A stretch of DNA of 10,556 nt from an uncultured Collinsella sp. GTDB lineage: Bacteria > Actinomycetota > Coriobacteriia > Coriobacteriales > Coriobacteriaceae. The stretch is taken from positions 1-10,556 of the forward strand of contig URZJ01000048.1 of the NCBI GenBank assembly GCA_900552395.1, written 5' to 3'. This document shows positions 6,784 to 10,556 of this stretch, in pieces (position 1 is the stretch's first letter; each line of letters begins with the position of its first letter). A program made the translations under genes and the position numbers. Under the pieces are notes generated by a model, which was given only the letters and a program-made list of their open reading frames with translations, did no database searches and had not been told where the DNA came from.

Positions 6784-8325
6784 CTAATCCGCGTCAACCA
6801 CGCGAAGCAGATAGGCCACGCGCGTCGCCGCCGTGCACTTAAAACGTTCGTCCGCGCGAACGCCCGCGACCCATACTACGGCACCCCCCGGAGCCGTTCT
6901 TACCACGGGTACGCCAGAGCGGTCTGAAACAGGAATGCGCGCCTCGTTCAACAGGTCTGACACTTTCTTGCTTCGGCCGTTCATCCCCAACGGGCACATC
7001 ACGTCTCCCGGCACAGGGCTATCCACCCACAGGCGCGCCGATCGTGCCTCGGTGGGAATCTCCCCGCGCGAGCCGACTAACATCCGCTCGCTATCGCGGT
7101 CGGCAAACCCCAGGGCCGCCGCATCCACCAAGGCCGCAACCTTTCCGGCAGCAGCAAGCTCGCGGGCACGGTGCACGATATCGCACCCCGGCTCCACAGC
7201 CATCGGCTCCGCTGTCAGCATATGCCCCGCCCCCAGCGGCAGACGACCGGGAACGGAGATCCAATCGGCCACTAAACCCTCGCGCGCCGCCGGGGCCTTG
7301 AACGCCAGCGTGCCAAACTCCACACGGGCATCAATTCCCGCAGGAAGCGTAACCGAGCCCGAGCCCGCAGCGACGCAGGCGAGCACGCGCTCCACGTGCC
7401 GCATCTCCGGTCGCGCGTCGGGATCGATGCGCTTAATCGCCAATCGCACGATACGCCGTGCAATCACAACCTCAGCGGCGGCAAGACGGCGCGCATCGAG
7501 CACAAGTGCGCCCGCCGCTTCCTTGCGCAGGCAGCTTCGAAACGCCTGTGCCGAAAGCTGGGAAAGAAAGGCGTCTTCGTCGCCCAGAATTTCGCAAGCG
7601 GCGCCAATCGTCTTACAGACGCTCGCGTTGCGCTGTGCCACCACCGGCATCACCCGATGGCGTACATAGTTGCGCAGGTACGAAACGTCCTCGTTGCTTT
7701 CATCTTCCCGCCATGGCTGACCGTGCACCTGCAGATAGCTCACGAGCTCATCGTGCGTGAGGTCGAGCAAGGGGCGAACCACAATGTTCCGACGGCGCGG
7801 AATGCTCGATAGACCCGCGGGACCCGACCCTTTAATGGCATTCATCAAAAATGTTTCCGCGCGGTCCGACGAAGTATGCGCGGTACAGATACGAGCCGCC
7901 GTCCGCGGTGCGCCCGATTCGGCACAAAGTTCGCGAACGTATCTCCGTGCCGCGGCATAGCGCACCTCGCGAGCCGCAGCCTCGATATTGCCCGATTCGT
8001 CATCAAAATAGGCATGCTCAACACACAGCGGCAAACCGTATTGTGCGCACAGGTCACGTACAAAGGCCTCGTCGCCATCGGATGCCTCCCCGCGCAGATG
8101 ATGGTTTACATGCAGCACGTGCAATCGCTCGCGCGCAATGGGAGCGACGCCGCGCCCGTCCTGGATATCCAGCTTTGATGTGCAAGCCATAAGGAGCAGC
8201 GCCGTCGAGTCCGCACCGCCTGATACCATAAGCACTACGGGGGCAGCGGCCTGCCGCGTTGCCAGGGCGCTCTTATCCGTCCTCGGCGCGGCATGATGTC
8301 CATAGTGCTGAGATACCGTTGGCAT
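6784..8325 (-). CDS. tilS: tRNA(Ile) lysidine synthetase
   Basis: A 513-aa cytoplasmic ATP-dependent enzyme that converts the wobble cytidine of the CAU-anticodon isoleucine tRNA to lysidine, so it reads AUA. The PP-loop SGGADS (35-40) is intact. HVNHHLRG (72-79) and the AHTSSDRAETF stretch (149-159) are the next N-type ATPase motifs, followed by RPLLDL (184-189) and WREDESN...YLRNYVRH (205-223), a TilS hallmark. The C-terminal TilS domain covers about 431-510 (PLGMNGRSKKVSDLL). The second motif departs from the usual HxxDD form. ATG 8325 has AGGAGGA five bases upstream. It is the first gene of the tilS-hpt-ftsH cluster and divergent from the metallo-hydrolase. The middle (about 235-430) is poorly conserved, as usual for long TilS forms. 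Confidence 0.93.
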   Translation of the reverse strand: MPTVSQHYGHHAAPRTDKSALATRQAAAPVVLMVSGGADSTALLLMACTSKLDIQDGRGVAPIARERLHVLHVNHHLRGEASDGDEAFVRDLCAQYGLPLCVEHAYFDDESGNIEAAAREVRYAAARRYVRELCAESGAPRTAARICTAHTSSDRAETFLMNAIKGSGPAGLSSIPRRRNIVVRPLLDLTHDELVSYLQVHGQPWREDESNEDVSYLRNYVRHRVMPVVAQRNASVCKTIGAACEILGDEDAFLSQLSAQAFRSCLRKEAAGALVLDARRLAAAEVVIARRIVRLAIKRIDPDARPEMRHVERVLACVAAGSGSVTLPAGIDARVEFGTLAFKAPAAREGLVADWISVPGRLPLGAGHMLTAEPMAVEPGCDIVHRARELAAAGKVAALVDAAALGFADRDSERMLVGSRGEIPTEARSARLWVDSPVPGDVMCPLGMNGRSKKVSDLLNEARIPVSDRSGVPVVRTAPGGAVVWVAGVRADERFKCTAATRVAYLLRVVDAD

Positions 8326-8353
8326 TCGCTTCCTCCTCTATTCGTCCGCACTC

Positions 8354-8359
8354 ATTGTA
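8354..8359 (-). promoter_or_regulatory. -10 box (TACAAT) of tilS
   Basis: Minus-strand TACAAT lies 28 bases before the tilS ATG in the 48-bp divergent gap. Its upstream half overlaps the start of the divergent hydrolase gene (8374), so the two promoters must share or compete for this short segment. No good -35 is seen. Confidence 0.55.
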
Positions 8360-8373
8360 TCCTTTGGAATCTT

Positions 8374-9183
8374 ATGTCTCGCCTGCACCTTCATATCCTC
8401 GGCAGCGGCTCAAAAGGCAACTGCGCACTCGTCGAGGGACCTCAGGGGCTCATCATGATCGACAACGGCCTGTCCCGCCGCGAGACACTTAAACGCATGG
8501 CGGAGCTTGGCCTCTCGGCAGACGACGTCGCCGCTCTTGTAATCACCCATGAGCATGGTGACCATATCAAGGGGCTCGATGTATGGTGCAAGCACTGGCA
8601 TGGTCCCCTCTTTGCCAGCAGGGACACCCTTTCATGCAAAGAAAACCTCACGCGCCTGCCCGTAGAGGAATTTGACCCCGGCGACACGCTCCCCATTGCC
8701 GGCATCCACGTGCAAACCTACTCAACATCGCACGATGTCATCAATCCTGTCGGCTATCGATTTAATGCTCTCGATGATTCCATTGGGTTTGCCACCGACA
8801 CCGGAGAGTTATCGAGCAAGGCCATAGGCATCCTCAAAGACTGTCGAGTTCTCGCGCTCGAAAGTAACCACGATGTAACTATGTTGCGCGAAGGAGCGTA
8901 CCCCCGCTTTCTTCAGGAGCGCATCCTGGCCACAAAGGGGCACCTCTCCAACAACCAGGCCGCCGAAGCCGCGCGCGAACTTGTTACCGATCGCACCGAA
9001 CAACTCATCGCCATGCACATCAGCCAGGACAATAATCGTCCAAGCCTTACCGTCAAAAGCTATGCCAACGCGCTTGATGCAAGTCTCGATGATGAACTCG
9101 GCAGTTCTGCCACCCGTCTTCAAGGGCCACGGAAGCTCTCGATACGCCCTGCAAGCCAGTATCAACCGACAACCATTCAATAG
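8374..9183 (+). CDS. MBL-fold metallo-hydrolase, WalJ/YycJ-like
   Basis: A 269-aa metallo-beta-lactamase-fold hydrolase, cytoplasmic, with no signal peptide. The N-terminal LGSGSKGN (9-16) is typical of the WalJ/YycJ group. Metal ligands follow the family pattern: THEHGDH (58-64: H59, H61, D63, H64), H120 in STSHD, D142 in ATDTG, with H190 in GHLSN and H215 in AMH completing a two-metal site. WalJ-type proteins are suspected nucleases in some firmicutes, but the substrate here is unknown. I chose ATG 8374 over the in-frame ATG at 8293 because homology begins at MSRLHLHILG and the longer form would overlap the tilS start and its ribosome site. A weak GGA lies at 8366-8368. The walRK two-component genes that flank walJ in Bacillus are not in the window. 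The last 25 residues look unconserved. Confidence 0.85.
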   Translation: MSRLHLHILGSGSKGNCALVEGPQGLIMIDNGLSRRETLKRMAELGLSADDVAALVITHEHGDHIKGLDVWCKHWHGPLFASRDTLSCKENLTRLPVEEFDPGDTLPIAGIHVQTYSTSHDVINPVGYRFNALDDSIGFATDTGELSSKAIGILKDCRVLALESNHDVTMLREGAYPRFLQERILATKGHLSNNQAAEAARELVTDRTEQLIAMHISQDNNRPSLTVKSYANALDASLDDELGSSATRLQGPRKLSIRPASQYQPTTIQ

Positions 9184-9197
9184 CCCCTCAAGACAAC

Positions 9198-9233
9198 AAA
9201 GGGGGGGCTGGGAATCACTTCCCAGCCCCCCTT
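9198..9233. terminator. Bidirectional terminator between the MBL hydrolase and hsp20
   Basis: GGGGGGCTGGGAA (9202-9214) pairs exactly with 9219-9231 over 13 bp around the loop TCAC, with flanking AA/TT pairs offset by one extra G. It lies between the convergent stops at 9183 and 9266. The minus-strand exit (TTTGTTGTCTT) is the more U-rich, so it probably terminates hsp20 best. Confidence 0.85.
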
Positions 9234-9265
9234 AACTCATACTCTCGATTGAAGCAGAGCCATCG

Positions 9266-9697
9266 TTAGTCGATGGAGATCTTCGTAACGTTCTTCTTCT
9301 CGACAATCTTGGGAACCGTAACCGTCAGGATGCCGTCAGCATACTTAGCCGAAAGGCCCTCGCTCGAAGCGTCCTTCAGATACACGCCGCGCGTCGCGCT
9401 GTACGAGCTAAACTCCTTCTGCAGGAAGTTCTTGCCCTCGTTCTCCTCGTCCTCCACAACGTTCACGCTAATCGACAGGCGACCCTCGTTAAGCTCAACG
9501 TCGATATCATCCTTAGCGACGCCGGTCAGATAGGCCTTGACCTCATAACCATCGCCCTTGTCCTCGACATCAACGGGGAACGCCTTGGAAGCAATCGAGT
9601 TGTTTGCAAAATCGGTCATATCATCAAACAAATCGAACAGCGAGCTAGCAGAAGGACGAACGCCAAAAACCGAACGATAAGGAACCATGCTTGCCAT
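9266..9697 (-). CDS. hsp20: Hsp20/alpha-crystallin family small heat-shock protein
   Basis: A 143-aa ATP-independent holdase chaperone that binds unfolding proteins in oligomers in the cytoplasm. Residues 1-38 form the variable N-terminal arm (FDLFDDM). The alpha-crystallin domain spans about 40-130, with AYLTGVAKDDIDVEL (55-69) and the hallmark GILTVTVPK (122-130). The C-terminal I140-S-I142 is the I-x-I motif that docks between subunits. ATG 9697 has AGGAG eight bases upstream. The frame stays open to 9730, but that extension runs through the ribosome site and is rejected. An in-frame ATG at 9688 is a poorer alternative. The gene is monocistronic and convergent with the MBL hydrolase. The ribosome site lies in a small hairpin that could act as a thermosensor. 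Confidence 0.95.
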   Translation of the reverse strand: MASMVPYRSVFGVRPSASSLFDLFDDMTDFANNSIASKAFPVDVEDKGDGYEVKAYLTGVAKDDIDVELNEGRLSISVNVVEDEENEGKNFLQKEFSSYSATRGVYLKDASSEGLSAKYADGILTVTVPKIVEKKNVTKISID

Positions 9698-9704
9698 GTT
9701 TACC

Positions 9705-9743
9705 ACTCCTTTTAAGGACTGCCGAGTCATCTTCTAGGTGACT
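9705..9743 (-). promoter_or_regulatory. hsp20 leader hairpins; Shine-Dalgarno sequestered (candidate RNA thermometer)
   Basis: On the minus strand TCCT-TAAA-AGGA (9718-9707) folds so that AGGA of the Shine-Dalgarno pairs with TCCT just upstream. The arms extend to AGTCCTT/AAGGAGT with one mismatch. Immediately upstream a second hairpin pairs AGTCACCT with AGATGACT (9743-9725) with one mismatch. A weak anti-SD stem in a small heat-shock leader resembles the single-hairpin thermometer described for Synechocystis hsp17. Function is inferred. Confidence 0.4.
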
Positions 9744-9929
9744 GGGACTTCTTTTGACGCTCTTATATATGCCCACCCAGTGCTCATATATACATCGACT
9801 ATAAAGTTTTTTGAGTCCAGTACTATAAGCATATCTAAGTGTGTATGACTCAGGTCTTAGTAAGGTTAAGGTTCTTTGAACCAGAGCTTAAATAAGAAGT
9901 ATGTTCGCAGCTACAAATAACAAGGGGCT
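9744..9929. other. A+T-rich divergent spacer between hsp20 and the membrane-protein gene
   Basis: No gene is visible here. It holds imperfect direct repeats GCTCTTATATATG (9759-9771) and GCTCATATATAC (9782-9793), 23 bp apart. It also holds a GGTTC-TTT-GAACC palindrome (9870-9882) and half-sites TTGAGT (9811-9816) and ACTCAG (9848-9853) in inverse orientation, 31 bp apart. The hsp20 promoter should be here, perhaps at the minus-strand TATATAAG near 9770-9763, but I cannot place it firmly. I found no good CIRCE or HspR (HAIR) operator. Confidence 0.4.
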
Positions 9930-9935
9930 TACAAT
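9930..9935 (+). promoter_or_regulatory. -10 box (TACAAT) of the membrane-protein gene
   Basis: TACAAT lies 39 bases before the ATG at 9975, with no recognisable -35 upstream. The predicted leader is about 33 bases and carries AAAGGG four bases before the start codon. Confidence 0.55.
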
Positions 9936-9974
9936 GAGCGCGTACACGTTGTTGGTAACGAGCTAAAGGGCATC

Positions 9975-10442
9975 ATGGACGACCAAAACCAGAACAATAT
10001 GTTTATGCCGACGCAGGGCGAAGATACTTCTACGCAGCCGCCACGGTTCCATCGCCCCCACATCTCGCAAGAGCCCATTAATGATCCTGAGCCCGATTAT
10101 GTGACGAGAAATCGATATCAAACGCTCGAGGATGCCCAAACGGGACGTAAACATATGGGCGTTGCCTCGGGAGACCCTGTATATCTGAAAGACGCACCAT
10201 TATCTAAAAACAGCGCAGCTAGCGATGAGCCGATGAAAGCATCCGCCGCTCATCAACAAAGAGGGCCTCGACCCAAGCAAACCTTGACGCATTCGGCTCG
10301 CTATCTCGAAACGCCAAAACAGGGAAAATCAATCTTCGTTTCGTCAAGTAAACGACGCAAGCAGCATCAGCTGACAATTCTGCTTTTGATCATTGCGGCC
10401 ATAGCAGTTGCCCTTGTTATACGATTTATTTTCTTTAAATAA
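9975..10442 (+). CDS. hypothetical protein with a C-terminal membrane anchor
   Basis: I do not recognise this 155-aa protein. Residues 1-125 are hydrophilic, rich in Gln, Pro, Ser and Asp, with no predicted fold by eye and no cysteine. KRRKQ (126-130) is followed by one hydrophobic helix at about 132-154 (LTILLLIIAAIAVALVIRFI) that ends one residue before the stop. By the positive-inside rule the long N-terminal part should be cytoplasmic and the protein tail-anchored. There is no signal peptide. AAAGGG sits four bases before ATG 9975. Codon use is visibly more A/T-tolerant than in ftsH or tilS, which may reflect low expression or a fast-evolving gene. It is divergent from hsp20 and has its own -10 and terminator. 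A link to hsp20 is not shown. Confidence 0.75.
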   Translation: MDDQNQNNMFMPTQGEDTSTQPPRFHRPHISQEPINDPEPDYVTRNRYQTLEDAQTGRKHMGVASGDPVYLKDAPLSKNSAASDEPMKASAAHQQRGPRPKQTLTHSARYLETPKQGKSIFVSSSKRRKQHQLTILLLIIAAIAVALVIRFIFFK

Positions 10443-10506
10443 AGGCTCAATACCAAAAACAACAAGATCGTCTGGTGTAATTGAGTCATTTACACCCCGT
10501 AAACGC

Positions 10507-10540
10507 AAAAAAGGGGGAGGCCGCGAGGCCTCCCCCTTCT
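10507..10540. terminator. Bidirectional terminator after the membrane-protein gene
   Basis: AAGGGGGAGGCC (10511-10522) pairs perfectly with 10527-10538 over 12 bp around a GCGA tetraloop of the stable GNRA class. Six A's at 10507-10512 give a run of six T's on the minus strand. This suggests a reverse gene beyond the window also ends here. The plus-strand tail (TTCTTC) is weaker. Confidence 0.85.
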
Positions 10541-10556
10541 TCAAGTCTTGCGACGG

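Noticed and set aside
9698..9730. Longer Hsp20 start at 9730
   Set aside because: It would translate the ribosome site itself. The ATG at 9697 is well placed behind AGGAG and matches usual Hsp20 lengths.
9744..9929. CIRCE or HspR (HAIR) operator ahead of hsp20
   Set aside because: TTGAGT and ACTCAG are present but 31 bp apart instead of 7. No TTAGCACTC-type half-site was seen.
1..10556. New defence system, prophage or integrated island
   Set aside because: Every recognised gene is a housekeeping type and gene order is conventional. There is no integrase, transposase, tRNA attachment site, CRISPR array or cluster of unknown genes.

Overview
This 10.6 kb window looks like core chromosome of a G+C-rich Gram-positive bacterium, most likely a Coriobacteriia (Collinsella-like) actinobacterium. 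That placement is inference: it rests on the G+C-rich, C/G-ending codon use, strong AGGAG-type ribosome binding sites, the tilS-hpt-ftsH gene order and remembered family resemblance, not on a search. I see eight protein genes and no RNA gene, CRISPR array, transposase gene or prophage.

Layout, left to right. (1) A forward gene for a 23S rRNA m5U methyltransferase of the RlmD/TrmA family with a basic N-terminal tail (64-1497). It ends at an inverted repeat and a strong hairpin shared with the convergent gene that follows. (2) Two reverse genes, each with its own promoter: a PHP-domain metal-dependent hydrolase (1598-2419) and a class I/II PLP aminotransferase (2579-3769). (3) A perfect 26-bp inverted repeat (3828-3891) between the aminotransferase promoter and the ftsH terminator. 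(4) The reverse cluster tilS-hpt-ftsH (8325 down to 3948): tRNA-Ile lysidine synthetase, hypoxanthine phosphoribosyltransferase and the membrane AAA+ protease FtsH. The hpt and ftsH genes are one base apart. (5) Divergent from tilS, a forward WalJ/YycJ-like metallo-beta-lactamase-fold hydrolase (8374-9183), ending at a shared terminator. (6) A reverse Hsp20 small heat-shock gene (9266-9697) whose leader hides the Shine-Dalgarno in a small hairpin. (7) After a 277-bp A+T-rich divergent spacer, a forward gene for an unrecognised C-terminally anchored membrane protein (9975-10442), closed by a strong bidirectional hairpin.

How they work together. Several genes serve translation and protein quality control (rRNA methylation, tRNA lysidine, FtsH proteolysis, Hsp20 holdase), and Hpt salvages purines. 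A -10 hexamer TACAAT recurs upstream of five of the eight genes. No new multi-gene system stands out. The most interesting signals are non-coding: the long perfect inverted repeat, a second palindrome at 1507-1537, and a candidate RNA thermometer ahead of hsp20.
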